Notes: a model not told the origin generated them from the letters alone. Numbered from the stretch's first letter, positions 34,839 through 42,950 are shown. The stretch is 64,000 nt of DNA from Bombella pluederhausensis (GCF_026385525.1 NZ_JANIDY010000003.1:229961-293960); one strand, 5' to 3'. Numbers and translations are program-made.

Positions 34839-35420
34839 ATGACACAGAATGACCTTATGCTGATTGAAACCGAAGACACCCCCAATCCGGCAACGCTGAA
34901 GTTTCTGCCAGGCCGGGATGTAACAGGTGACCGGGACCCGGTTGATTTTGCCGAGGCTGGTATTGTGGCCGGGCGTTCCGCTCTGGCTGACGCCCTGTTT
35001 GCTCTGGCGGATGTAAGGCGTGTGTTTCTGGGCAGCGACTTTGTCTCTGTCACCAAGGATGACGCTGCGGACTGGGCTACGCTGCGCCCGCAGATTCTGG
35101 TCACCCTGACGGATTTCTTCCGGGCAGGGAAGCAGGTTCTGGCCGCCGATATTGCCGCACCAGAGGCTGTTATTTCCCCTGAAGATGCCGATATTGTCGC
35201 CAGAGTGAAAGAGCTGCTTGATACACGGGTTCGCCCGGCTGTGGCCAGCGATGGCGGGGATATTGTCTTCCGTGGTTATCGTGAAGGTGTGGTGTATCTG
35301 AGCATGCAGGGCGCCTGTTCTGGCTGTCCGTCTTCCCGTGCCACGCTGCGTCATGGCGTGGAGAACATGCTGCGCCATTACGTCCCTGAGGTGTCAGCAG
35401 TGGAGCCTGTTGAGGAGTAA
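34839..35420 (+). CDS. nfuA: NifU-family iron-sulfur scaffold/carrier (NfuA type)
   Basis: Protein of 193 aa that carries and inserts Fe-S clusters. The N-terminal Nfu_N domain shows the standard start MLIETEDTPNPATLKFLPG (from residue 7), and the C-terminal NifU domain shows the cluster-binding CxxC in GACSGCPSSRATL. The chosen ATG (34839, MTQNDLML) has AGAGAGG at six bases; the ATG at 34857 gives the classic N-terminus and is also possible. It leads a run of closely spaced genes: nfuA, rutE-like, tsaB, rimI. Fe-S delivery is relevant here to MtaB and the dehydrogenase. Confidence 0.92.
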   Translation: MTQNDLMLIETEDTPNPATLKFLPGRDVTGDRDPVDFAEAGIVAGRSALADALFALADVRRVFLGSDFVSVTKDDAADWATLRPQILVTLTDFFRAGKQVLAADIAAPEAVISPEDADIVARVKELLDTRVRPAVASDGGDIVFRGYREGVVYLSMQGACSGCPSSRATLRHGVENMLRHYVPEVSAVEPVEE

Positions 35421-35426
35421 TGGCTG

Positions 35427-36047
35427 ATGACGACATCACCGGATTCAGTAGAAGATCACACGGCCAGTACGCTTTTGGCTGAGGAGCTGTTCACGCAGTG
35501 CCGCACGGCGGAGGGTTTTTCAGACCGTCCGGTGGGTGATGATGTGCTGCTTCGTTTGTATGACCTGCTGAAGCTGGGGCCGACCTCTGGTAACTGCTCT
35601 CCGGCACGTTTTGCCTTCCTGAAGACGGAAGAAGCCCGGCAGAAAATCCGTCCGGCTTTGTCCCTTGGGAATGTCGAGCAGGCCATGGCGGCCCCCGTTC
35701 TGGTGATTGTCGGTTACGATCCGCTGTTTTTTGAGAAACTGGCAACGCTCAACCCCATGCCGGGCTTGCGGGACTGGTTTGCAGCGGATGTCGGGCTGAG
35801 TGATGAGACGGCTTTCCGTAACGGGACCCTTCAGGGGGCCTATCTCATCATGGCAGCCCGCGCGTTGGGGCTGGCTGTACGGCCCATGTCCGGTTTCGAT
35901 TCCATCATGGTGGAAGAACAGTGCTTCCGGCAGCAAGGCTGGCGGGCCAATTTCCTCGTTGCGCTGGGTTACCCGAAAGAAGGGGAAGAACCAGCATCAC
36001 CACGTCTTCCTCGTTTGCCCCATGAGGAGGTCTGTCTGTGGCTGTAA
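35427..36047 (+). CDS. Nitroreductase-family protein, malonic semialdehyde reductase (RutE) type
   Basis: FMN-dependent oxidoreductase of 206 aa. The nitroreductase fold is seen in FSDRPVGDDVLLRLYDLLKL, GPTSGNCSPARFAFL, and the late RPMSGFDSIMVEEQCF. These match the RutE/HadB-like group, which in E. coli reduces malonic semialdehyde from uracil breakdown. No rut genes are nearby, so a pyrimidine role is doubtful and detoxification of an aldehyde or nitro compound is possible. The ATG (35427) has AGGAG ten bases upstream. Its stop overlaps the beginning of tsaB by ten bases. Confidence 0.82.
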   Translation: MTTSPDSVEDHTASTLLAEELFTQCRTAEGFSDRPVGDDVLLRLYDLLKLGPTSGNCSPARFAFLKTEEARQKIRPALSLGNVEQAMAAPVLVIVGYDPLFFEKLATLNPMPGLRDWFAADVGLSDETAFRNGTLQGAYLIMAARALGLAVRPMSGFDSIMVEEQCFRQQGWRANFLVALGYPKEGEEPASPRLPRLPHEEVCLWL

Positions 36048-36730
36048 TGCCGGAACGGTGCCTTGTGCTGAATGGAGCTGGTGCAGGGCGAGGGCAGAGC
36101 AACCTGATTGCCGTGCTGGAGCGTGGCATCGTGGTGGAAGAAAAAGTTCTTTCAGGCCGTGGAGCCTCCGAGCGTTTTGCGCCTGCCGTACAGGCGTTGC
36201 TGGCACGGTCTGGCTGGCAGCAGCCGCCGGAGCTCGTGGCGGCCATCGTGGGGCCGGGATCATTTACCGGGCTGCGGGCCTCCCTGTCTCTTGCTGCCGG
36301 GCTCGTGCGAGGGTGGAATTGCCGTGGTGTTGGAGTGAGGCTGGGCGATGCGCTGCGAGCGACTATGCAGCATGATGAGGCCGCCATTCTTTGTCTGGCC
36401 CGCCGGGGGCGTGTGTTTGTGGACCCTCCCGGTCGTCCGGCCTATGCCTTGCCGGTAGAGGATATCCGCCCTGATAGCTGGCCTGCTGTGGCTGGCGATG
36501 CTGTTTATGGAGATGATGCCCTGCCGGAGCTTTCAGGGGAGCCGGGTGACTGTCTTCTGGGGCGGCAGACGGTCCGTCTTCCTTATGCTGTTCCTTCAGC
36601 GGGGGGTATCTTCCGGGCAGCCTGTCAGGCGCTTGTACAGGGTGATCGGGCCTATCCGCTGGAGCCTCTTTATGTTGACCCGCCTGAGGCCAAGCTTCCG
36701 GCGGGTGGCCTGCGTCCTGCGCCACGATGA
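36038..36730 (+). CDS. tsaB: tRNA threonylcarbamoyladenosine biosynthesis protein TsaB
   Basis: Partner of TsaD in making t6A37 in tRNAs that read ANN codons (230 aa). The family motif GPGSFTGLR is intact (AAIVGPGSFTGLRASLSLA). The ASKHA-like N-terminal lobe is present, and the rest is divergent, as usual. The start is GTG 36038, seven bases after AGGAGG; an ATG at 36047 is too far from that site. It overlaps the rimI start by four bases (ATGA). MtaB, which methylthiolates t6A, is also in this window (54852). Confidence 0.88.
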   Translation: MAVMPERCLVLNGAGAGRGQSNLIAVLERGIVVEEKVLSGRGASERFAPAVQALLARSGWQQPPELVAAIVGPGSFTGLRASLSLAAGLVRGWNCRGVGVRLGDALRATMQHDEAAILCLARRGRVFVDPPGRPAYALPVEDIRPDSWPAVAGDAVYGDDALPELSGEPGDCLLGRQTVRLPYAVPSAGGIFRAACQALVQGDRAYPLEPLYVDPPEAKLPAGGLRPAPR

Positions 36731-37248
36731 AGATAGAGGAGGCGTTTCCGGCTGAAGGCGGGGACCCTACCTCGTCTGATTTGCCTGTCACTGCACCAAG
36801 ACAGGTAGGGCCGGAGGCAGCGTCTTTGCTCTCACTAGTGCATCATGCTGCTTTTGCAGGGAAAGAGCCTTGGGATGAGGTTGCGTTTCGGCAAATTTTG
36901 GAGATGCCGGGTGTTGTGGCGTGGCTGGCCTGCGTGGAGGATCGCCTGCCAGAGCGGGAGATGGTGCCTGCCGGGTTTATCATCACCCGCTATGTGCTGG
37001 ATGAAGGTGAAATTTTAAGTCTGGCAGTTCACCCCCATAAGCAGCGTCGTGGGGTCGCACGTACGTTGCTGCAGCATGTTCTGAAGCAAGCACAGAAAGC
37101 CGGAGAGACGCTTTTTCTGGAAGTCCGGGTCAGTAATCAGGCGGCTGCAACATTATATGAGCGTGCTGGATTTCAGCAGGTTGCTGTACGATCACGCTAT
37201 TATGAAGATGGCGAAGATGCTCGCCTCTTACGGTGGCTGCCAGAGTAA
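36727..37248 (+). CDS. rimI: Ribosomal protein S18-alanine N-acetyltransferase
   Basis: GNAT acetyltransferase of 173 aa, acting on the N-terminus of ribosomal protein S18 in E. coli. The acetyl-CoA loop is in VHPHKQRRGVARTLL, followed by LEVRVSNQAAATLYERAGF, the RimI signature (Glu, Asn, Tyr), and RSRYYEDGEDARLL. It overlaps tsaB by four bases, and the tsaB-rimI pairing is common. The N-terminal 30 residues (IEEAFPAEGGDPTSS) are an extension with no likeness to the fold; an internal start would leave the fold intact. An AT-rich gap follows. Confidence 0.88.
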   Translation: MKIEEAFPAEGGDPTSSDLPVTAPRQVGPEAASLLSLVHHAAFAGKEPWDEVAFRQILEMPGVVAWLACVEDRLPEREMVPAGFIITRYVLDEGEILSLAVHPHKQRRGVARTLLQHVLKQAQKAGETLFLEVRVSNQAAATLYERAGFQQVAVRSRYYEDGEDARLLRWLPE

Positions 37249-37698
37249 AGATAACAGGTCATTTTGATATTCATGCCCTGTCATTCTGGAATGGATAGAG
37301 GGTATAGGCATGGGATGCCGGAATGGCTTCTGCATGATGAGGCGGTCCAGATGGTCTCTGTGGCAGATTATTATTTCACAGTAACTTTTAATTAATTTTT
37401 CTTTCTATGTCCCTGCATAGGTTATGCTGGGGCTCCAAGTGGTAAGGACTTGCTTGGATAAAACAGGGAAATCTTTGCGTTGTGGATAATTACCGATAAA
37501 ATATAGTGTTATTATAGTAGCTGAAACGAAACCAGTTTTCTCATGTAACACTGAACTTTTATGGTACATTTTATATGCAGCAGGGAGGTCCTTATACCAT
37601 CAACAAGTAGTTACTATTACAGAGATGTTTTTTTTCTTATTGTCTTTTCCTGCAATCCGTTATAGGTCGAACTAAATTTCTTGGGAGATAACTTTTTT
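37249..37698. other. AT-rich intergenic region upstream of mucR
   Basis: A 450-base gap, the largest gene-free stretch in the window and clearly richer in A and T than its surroundings, especially 37370-37680 (runs such as TTTTAATTAATTTTTC and a run of eight T at 37628-37635). It holds a fair promoter at 37480-37507. I see no RNA gene, terminator or mobile element. A 40-codon open frame at 37273 has no ribosome binding site. MucR-type proteins are known to bind AT-rich DNA and to repress their own genes, so this may be an autoregulatory region. Confidence 0.6.
37480..37507 (+). promoter_or_regulatory. Candidate promoter of mucR
   Basis: TTGTGG (37480-37485), 16 bases, TATAGT (37502-37507). 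The -10 box matches five of six. It would leave a leader of about 185 bases before mucR. Confidence 0.45.
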
Positions 37699-38121
37699 AT
37701 GTCGTCTGAGACAGAAAAACAGGATCTGCGCCAGCTAACCGCACAGATCATCACCGCTTATGTAAGTAGCCATGATGTTGCTGCTGAGGCTCTGCCAGAT
37801 CTCGTCCGGTCTGTACATGGTGCGCTGGCTGGTGCTGGTGCCCCGGTTGAGGCCGAGCCAGAAAAGCCCGTTCCGGCTGTGCCGCCACGCAAATCCGTCT
37901 TCCCTGATTACATCATCTGTCTGGAAGATGGTAAGAAGCTGAAGCTGCTGCGCCGCCATCTTAAGACTGCGTACAACATGACCCCGCAGGAATATCGTGA
38001 GCGCTGGGGTCTGCCGCCTGAATATCCGATGGTGGCCCCCAATTACGCAAACCATCGTTCCTCTCTTGCACGGCGTATCGGTCTGGGTCGCCGCCGTGAG
38101 GAGAATGAAGGGCAGCAGTAA
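37699..38121 (+). CDS. mucR: MucR/Ros family transcriptional regulator
   Basis: DNA-binding regulator of 140 aa. The N-terminal part (LTAQIITAYVSSHDVAAEAL) mediates self-association in the family. The C-terminal zinc-finger-like region is highly typical: DYIICLEDGKKLKLLRRHL, MTPQEYRERWGLPPEYPMV, APNYANHRSSLARRIGLGRR. MucR proteins act as H-NS-like silencers in alphaproteobacteria, controlling exopolysaccharide, motility and cell-cycle genes. The ATG at 37699 has GGGAG eleven bases upstream. A long AT-rich region precedes it, and fur follows after 92 bases. Confidence 0.93.
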   Translation: MSSETEKQDLRQLTAQIITAYVSSHDVAAEALPDLVRSVHGALAGAGAPVEAEPEKPVPAVPPRKSVFPDYIICLEDGKKLKLLRRHLKTAYNMTPQEYRERWGLPPEYPMVAPNYANHRSSLARRIGLGRRREENEGQQ

Positions 38122-38166
38122 GCGCCCCCTTACGATCTGAAAAAAGGAGGAGTGCTTTCCGGCTTT

Positions 38167-38194
38167 ATGATGCGGATTGGACAAACCGCATCAT
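38167..38194. promoter_or_regulatory. Dyad between mucR and fur
   Basis: ATGATGCGG (38167-38175) pairs perfectly with CCGCATCAT (38186-38194), 19 bases before the fur ATG. There is no T-run, so it is not a standard terminator. A second small dyad, CATCA-atatgg-TGATG, spans the fur start codon. Either could be an operator or a leader structure controlling fur. Confidence 0.4.
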
Positions 38195-38213
38195 AATCGG
38201 ATAGATCATCAAT

Positions 38214-38747
38214 ATGGTGATGAGCACAAAAAAAGCGGGGCGCGGGAGTGCTGCGCCCGACAGTGCGGTGGGAGATTCTCCCATCGCGCGACTTTGCGTC
38301 AAGCATGGCCTGAAAATGACCGGGCAGCGGCGTGTGATCGCTCGTGTTCTTTCCGAAGCGGAAGATCATCCCGATGTGGAGGAGCTGTATCGCCGTGCCT
38401 CCGAGCTGGATAGCCGCATCTCTGTGGCTACTGTTTATCGGACGGTTCGCCTTCTGGAAGAAAAAGGTATTCTGGAGCGCCGCGATTTTGGCGGTGGGCG
38501 TGCGCGGTATGAAGCAAGTGAGAATGGGCATCATTACCATCTAATTGACATCGATAGCGGCAATGTTATCGAGTTCGAGAATGATGAGCTGGTGGGGCTG
38601 CTCGCCCGGATTGCCGCAGAGCTGGGGTTTGATCTCATGTCCCATCGTGCGGAGCTATTTGGTCGGCGTACCAGTTCTGGTAAGAAGAAAGATGTTGCTT
38701 CCGGTAGTGGAAGCGAGGATGAAACCACCCCCCCAAGCCGGGCATAA
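38214..38747 (+). CDS. fur: Fur family metal-responsive regulator
   Basis: Repressor of 177 aa. The winged-helix domain shows LKMTGQRRVIARVL, HPDVEELYRRA and RISVATVYRTVRLLEEKG. The dimer/metal domain shows HHYHLIDIDSGNVIEFENDEL, the alphaproteobacterial Fur/Mur pattern. It lacks the C-terminal CxxC zinc pairs of E. coli Fur. In this class the response may be to iron or manganese. The C-terminal 30 residues are a Lys/Ser-rich tail. Start ATG 38214 has no strong ribosome binding site, and the start codon lies in a small dyad, so translation may be controlled. olsB follows after 17 bases. Confidence 0.9.
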   Translation: MVMSTKKAGRGSAAPDSAVGDSPIARLCVKHGLKMTGQRRVIARVLSEAEDHPDVEELYRRASELDSRISVATVYRTVRLLEEKGILERRDFGGGRARYEASENGHHYHLIDIDSGNVIEFENDELVGLLARIAAELGFDLMSHRAELFGRRTSSGKKKDVASGSGSEDETTPPSRA

Positions 38748-38764
38748 GGAGTAGTTGATTTCAT

Positions 38765-39706
38765 ATGACCGGAAAGAGCCTGTCCGATACCATCGAGGAT
38801 ATGCAAACCCCCGCCAGCCCTGCTGAAAAGCTGGATATGGGGGGTATCGTCAGCAGCGAGAAAACGCAGCGGCAGATGGATACTCTGGCGACACTGGCTC
38901 TTAATCGGGAAGGCGGCTTTCAGGAGCTGCGTGGGGGGAGTCTCGGCGTTCGTCTGGCTACAAGCGAGGAGGAGATCCGTGCTGCACAGGCGTTGCGGTA
39001 CCGTGTCTTCTTTGACGAGATGGGAGCGCATCCCAGTGAGGAAGCGCTGAAGACCCGTCTTGATGCCGACAAGTTTGATGAAATTGCCGATCATCTTCTG
39101 GTTGTGGATCATGCCCTTGGTGCCGGTGCGGCCGGTGTGGTGGGAACGTACCGCCTTCTGCGCTCTGATGTGCTGGGAGAGAATGGGCGTTTCTACACGG
39201 CTGACGAGTATGATATTTCCTGCCTGACAGACTTCCCGGGGCGCCTGCTGGAAGTTGGTCGCTCTTGCGTGGCACGGGAGTATCGTGGGCGGGCTGCCAT
39301 GCAGCTACTCTGGCGGGGTATTGCGTCCTATATTTTCCTCCATCGTATTGATGTGCTGTTTGGCTGTGCCAGTTTGCATGGCACATCCCCTGAGACGATG
39401 AGTGATGAGCTGACATGGCTGTATCATAATCATCTGGCTCCGCCCGCTTTGCGTGTGCGTGCTCTGCCGGAACGTTATGTGAGCATGTGTCGGACAGACC
39501 CGGCTACTCTGGACCGGCGGACATGTCTCAGCAAATTGCCGCCTCTCATCAAGGGTTATCTGCGTCTTGGCGGGTATATTGGTGATGGTGCCGTGGTGGA
39601 TGAGCAGTTCAATACGACAGATGTTGCCGTGCTGGTGAAAAGTGAGTTGCTGGCAGACAAATATTACCGGCATTACGAGCGCCGTCTTAAAGACGCTTTG
39701 GATTAA
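38765..39706 (+). CDS. olsB: Ornithine-acyl-ACP N-acyltransferase OlsB (first step of ornithine lipids)
   Basis: Acyltransferase of 313 aa with GNAT-like fold. It matches OlsB-type proteins: SLGVRLATSEEEIRAAQALR, RYRVFFDEMGAHPS, DHLLVVDH, VGTYRLLR, LEVGRSCVAREYRG and LFGCASLHGTSPE. OlsB attaches a 3-hydroxyacyl chain to ornithine. The partner OlsA, which adds the second chain, is not next to it. Ornithine lipids are known in acetic acid bacteria, where they help acid tolerance. AGGAG lies eleven bases before the ATG. lnt begins eight bases after it, on the same strand. Confidence 0.88.
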   Translation: MTGKSLSDTIEDMQTPASPAEKLDMGGIVSSEKTQRQMDTLATLALNREGGFQELRGGSLGVRLATSEEEIRAAQALRYRVFFDEMGAHPSEEALKTRLDADKFDEIADHLLVVDHALGAGAAGVVGTYRLLRSDVLGENGRFYTADEYDISCLTDFPGRLLEVGRSCVAREYRGRAAMQLLWRGIASYIFLHRIDVLFGCASLHGTSPETMSDELTWLYHNHLAPPALRVRALPERYVSMCRTDPATLDRRTCLSKLPPLIKGYLRLGGYIGDGAVVDEQFNTTDVAVLVKSELLADKYYRHYERRLKDALD

Positions 39707-39713
39707 AGGCTCC

Positions 39714-41255
39714 TTGAAGATTATCGGGGCGGTGTGTGCCTTCCCGCAGAAGGGAGGGTGGCGCAGTGTCATTTTTATGCTGGCACTGGGCGCCGTGGCC
39801 GCTCTGTCTTTGCCGCCTCTTTGTTTTCTGCCGGTTCTGCCTGTGGCGATGGGGTTGCTTTATCGCCTGTCATGTGAGGCTTCCAGCCATCGTCAGGCGG
39901 CGTGGTGGGGCTTTCTGTTTGGTATGGGGTTTCATACGGCAGGGCTTTACTGGCTGACCAATGCTGTTCTGACACGGGTGCAGGACTTCTGGTGGGTGCT
40001 GCCATTTGCTTCATCAGGTGTAGCGTTGCTGATTGCCCCGCTGGTGATGATTCCGGCGGTGTTGTGTCGTCTGGTGCCAGCAGGTTGGCCTCGTATCCTG
40101 CTGTTTGCTGGCAGCTGGACATTGGCTGATATGGCACGGGTTTTCTATTTTTCTGGCTTCCCATGGAATCCCCTTGGCAGTGCTCTGGAACTGTATGGCA
40201 GGGTCGGGGATTGGCTGATTCAACCTGCTTCTTTGATAGGGGTGGATGGACTGACCCTTATGCTAGTTCTGGCATCATTGATGCTATGGCAGGGCCGGAA
40301 AGCGGCGATTGGGGTGGCTGTTTGCGCTCTGTGCTGGTGTGGCTGGGGGATGTGGCGTGCAGGACATGCAGATTTCGTGTCGGGTCAGGTCAACCCGGCT
40401 GTCGTAATCGTGCAAGGGAACGTCACCGAGACAGAGGTGCTGGAGCGTGACGGGGCTGTAGCGCAGTTTAATAGCTATTTGGATTTAACGGCTGCCGGTG
40501 TGAAACAGGCACGCATGATCGTGCCGGATCGTCATGCTGTGGTTGTCTGGCCTGAATCGGCTTTCCCGGGGCTTTTGGATGAAGATGACTGGGCTCGCCG
40601 GGACATTGCCTTGGCAGCGGCCGGGGCACCCGTCTTGCTTGGTTCAGATCGGCGTGCCCAGGGGAAAGGGCGCTGGTATAACAGCCTGATGGCTCTGGCC
40701 CCAGATGGGCATATTGAGGCGATATATGACAAGAGTCGCCTTGTTCCTTTTGGGGAATATGACCCTTGGATCGTGCCTTTCCATCTTCTGCCTGCCGAGG
40801 TGGTGCCCGGTCCGGGGTTGAAGACGTGGAATCTGCCACAGATAGGTCGGGTCGGCCCCATGGTCTGCTATGAGATCGTGTTTTCTGGCAGTGTGGTGGC
40901 GCCGGGGCAAAGGCCGAACTGGCTGCTGACCATTTCCAATGATGCGTGGTACGGCAATAGTGCAGGGCCCCGTCAGCATTTGGCCACAGGTCGGATGCGT
41001 GCGGTGGAGGAAGGGTTGCCTGTGGTGTTTGCCAATAACCGTGGTGTGTCAGCCATTTATGATGGTCGTGGCCGAGAGGTAGGGCGTACAGGCTGGGGGA
41101 AGGAGGAGGTGCTTGTCAGACCTTTGCCGGGACCAGAAAAACCAACCATGTTCGCTATGATGGGGCATCGTCTGGTGCCGGGTCTGCTGTCCCTTTTGTT
41201 GGCAGGCCTTGCTTTTGGGGCAGGCAGAAAGGGAGGGAGGAATCAGCGCCGCTGA
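39714..41255 (+). CDS. lnt: Apolipoprotein N-acyltransferase
   Basis: Inner-membrane enzyme of about 513 aa that adds the third acyl chain to lipoproteins. The N-terminal half has about six membrane helices (MLALGAVAALSLPPLCFLPV and others), the C-terminal half is a nitrilase-like domain with the catalytic triad Glu (WPESAFPG), Lys (YDKSRLVPFGEY) and Cys (MVCYEIVF). No ATG lies near the expected start. I chose TTG 39714 with AAAGG just upstream; GTG 39732 is the alternative. It works downstream of LspA (21627) in the same pathway. It follows olsB closely, so two lipid-linked acyltransferases share a transcript. Confidence 0.93.
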   Translation: MKIIGAVCAFPQKGGWRSVIFMLALGAVAALSLPPLCFLPVLPVAMGLLYRLSCEASSHRQAAWWGFLFGMGFHTAGLYWLTNAVLTRVQDFWWVLPFASSGVALLIAPLVMIPAVLCRLVPAGWPRILLFAGSWTLADMARVFYFSGFPWNPLGSALELYGRVGDWLIQPASLIGVDGLTLMLVLASLMLWQGRKAAIGVAVCALCWCGWGMWRAGHADFVSGQVNPAVVIVQGNVTETEVLERDGAVAQFNSYLDLTAAGVKQARMIVPDRHAVVVWPESAFPGLLDEDDWARRDIALAAAGAPVLLGSDRRAQGKGRWYNSLMALAPDGHIEAIYDKSRLVPFGEYDPWIVPFHLLPAEVVPGPGLKTWNLPQIGRVGPMVCYEIVFSGSVVAPGQRPNWLLTISNDAWYGNSAGPRQHLATGRMRAVEEGLPVVFANNRGVSAIYDGRGREVGRTGWGKEEVLVRPLPGPEKPTMFAMMGHRLVPGLLSLLLAGLAFGAGRKGGRNQRR

Positions 41256-41263
41256 AAAGGCAG

Positions 41264-41285
41264 GATCACAAGGAAGTGTGTGATC
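41264..41285. promoter_or_regulatory. Dyad upstream of the XRE regulator
   Basis: GATCACA-aggaagtg-TGTGATC, a perfect 7-bp dyad between lnt and the XRE-type gene, followed by an AT-rich stretch (41290-41345). There is no T-run directly after the stem. A candidate autoregulatory operator. Confidence 0.35.
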
Positions 41286-41356
41286 ATGGTAATTAAGTGT
41301 TAATTTTTATAAAGAAACAATAAAATGCCAGACGTTTTTTATAGAGGTTGCGGTTG

Positions 41357-41812
41357 ATGGTAGAGAAGGTATCACCTGTTGATGAACATGTGGGAAGGCG
41401 TATTCGTCTTCTTCGAGGGTTGCGGAAATATTCACAGGAGAAGCTGGCCAAGGCATTGGGGATCACATTTCAGCAGGTGCAGAAATATGAGCGTGGTACG
41501 AATCGGGTAGGGGCAAGTCGTCTATATGATCTGGCGCAGATACTTGATGTCCCGGTTGGTTTCTTTTTTGATGGTCTAGAGGGTTTTACTACCGCTCATG
41601 GAGTTGGATTGCACGAGGAGCAGGCGGGCTTTCAGAGCGGATCAGAAAAGGAGGAAAAGGATACACCATCTGAGGTGAAGAAGGATTGCAGAATCGAGCT
41701 GCTCATGCAGCCGGAGACGCTGGAGCTTGCTCAGGCCTATTACAGCATCAAGGATGAGAAGACCCGTCAGCAGCTTCTCAATTTCATCAAAGCGATTGCT
41801 ACCCGGCCATGA
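41357..41812 (+). CDS. XRE-family helix-turn-helix transcriptional regulator
   Basis: Regulator of 151 aa. An XRE-type HTH fills residues about 12-68: VGRRIRLLRGLRKYSQEKLA, ITFQQVQKYERGTNRVGASR, then DLAQILDVPVGFFFDGL. The C-terminal part is acidic and ends LAQAYYSIKDEKTRQQLLNF. This architecture is common in alphaproteobacteria (chromosomal HTH_3 regulators with a short tail) and usually single-copy; targets are unknown. It has AGAGG about nine bases before the ATG and an AT-rich upstream region with a dyad. It converges on a phosphatase gene. Confidence 0.88.
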   Translation: MVEKVSPVDEHVGRRIRLLRGLRKYSQEKLAKALGITFQQVQKYERGTNRVGASRLYDLAQILDVPVGFFFDGLEGFTTAHGVGLHEEQAGFQSGSEKEEKDTPSEVKKDCRIELLMQPETLELAQAYYSIKDEKTRQQLLNFIKAIATRP

Positions 41813-41824
41813 TGGCAGGGGGGA

Positions 41825-42487
41825 TTATTCCCGCCGTAAGATCATGTCATTGAGGAAGGAGCTGAATCGCCCTGCCCGGTAAGCGCTGCGGAGGGCATCC
41901 TCGTCATATTCTTGCTCTACCCAGTCCATGAAGGAGAGACGGCCTTCGGCTGTTTTCTGGTAAAGCAGAAAGAAAGCATCAAGAATGCCTGTACGGGACC
42001 GGCGAAAATGCAGGAAGCGCCAGTGAAGATGCTTCAGAGCATCTTCGGCTTTTCCTCCTTCAAAGAGGGTCACGAGGCCACTGGCAAGGCCAGCTCTGTC
42101 CGCACCGGACTTGCAGTGTAAAAGCAGGGGAAAGCGGGCCGTGCTGTAGAGTTTATGGAAGCGGAGAATGCGTTCCTTATGAGGGGCATTGCGGCTCTCA
42201 AAGGCCATGTCCAGATAGGGGAGGCCGAGCTTTGTGCAGGCTTCCCGGCCAAGGGCATCAGCACCGCATTGCCGGTGACCTCGTAAGTTGATGACCATGA
42301 CGAGCCCTAGTTTTTTCTGCCAGCGGCGTAGCCGCCCTGGTGTGGGGTGATTGCTGCGCCAGACACGCCCCGGCACGACAGGGGCCAGATTGGTCCAGAC
42401 CAGGCGGAAAATGGCGTGATCCACAAACAGCCCATCATACCAGGCACGAAGGCGTTGTAGGGGAGAGGAAAGAGGGCCTTTGAACAT
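41825..42487 (-). CDS. Tyrosine/dual-specificity phosphatase-like protein
   Basis: Protein of 220 aa with the protein tyrosine phosphatase P-loop HCxxGxxR: LLLHCKSGADRAGLASG (Cys and Arg intact). Upstream, GRVWRSNHPTPGRLRRW and INLRGHR correspond to the usual start of the DSP-like fold; WASN-type Asp cannot be named with certainty. No signal peptide or membrane helix. Such proteins in alphaproteobacteria act on phosphoproteins or phosphoinositide-like substrates; the real substrate is unknown. It is divergent from a small lipoprotein gene 64 bases away. Confidence 0.8.
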   Translation of the reverse strand: MFKGPLSSPLQRLRAWYDGLFVDHAIFRLVWTNLAPVVPGRVWRSNHPTPGRLRRWQKKLGLVMVINLRGHRQCGADALGREACTKLGLPYLDMAFESRNAPHKERILRFHKLYSTARFPLLLHCKSGADRAGLASGLVTLFEGGKAEDALKHLHWRFLHFRRSRTGILDAFFLLYQKTAEGRLSFMDWVEQEYDEDALRSAYRAGRFSSFLNDMILRRE

Positions 42488-42551
42488 GGTTGTCTCTTTT
42501 CACGCCTGTGGGCCTTCGTCAATTCCGTGGACGTGTTATAGAGGGAGGGTC

Positions 42552-42950
42552 ATGCGGCTGTATCATTCTCTTTCCCTGTATGCCCGCCCGTTTTGCCGGG
42601 TTCTGTGGCTTTGCCTGATGGGCGTTGCCCTGCTGACAGGCTGTGCGGGAGAGGATGATGATGCCCCTAAACATCATCTCCCTAAAGCGGACATGACGGA
42701 AGCTTACCCGAAGAAACCATTCCGGGAGCTTCATCACCCTATGCCGCCTTATTCGGGGGGAATGGTTCCAATGGTGCAGGTTATTCAGCCAACGCCGGAT
42801 GAGATTTCTGGGCGTGCTTTCCGTACCGCTGATGGCAGCGGCGGTAGTGGCAGTGGTGGTCGCAGCGGTGGTGGTAATGGTGTTCCTCATTTCCCCGCAC
42901 AGACACAGACCGATGTGTCCTACGGGCCGCCAGTGGCCCAGCAGAAATAG
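42552..42950 (+). CDS. Small putative lipoprotein
   Basis: Lipoprotein of 132 aa. GAGGGAGG lies just before the ATG at 42552. The signal peptide (YARPFCRVLWLCLMGVALLT) ends in the lipobox LLTGCAG. The mature chain is short and polar with EDDDAPKHHLPK, a Pro-rich middle (HHPMPPYSGG) and a Gly/Ser-rich low-complexity stretch (residues about 97-112). I do not recognise a family and no enzyme motif is seen. It probably sits in the outer membrane. Confidence 0.7.
   Translation: MRLYHSLSLYARPFCRVLWLCLMGVALLTGCAGEDDDAPKHHLPKADMTEAYPKKPFRELHHPMPPYSGGMVPMVQVIQPTPDEISGRAFRTADGSGGSGSGGRSGGGNGVPHFPAQTQTDVSYGPPVAQQK

Noticed and set aside
37273..37395. 40-codon open frame (MPCHSGMDRGYRHG...) in the AT-rich gap
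   Set aside because: No ribosome binding site, no recognisable feature and poor context; most likely chance.
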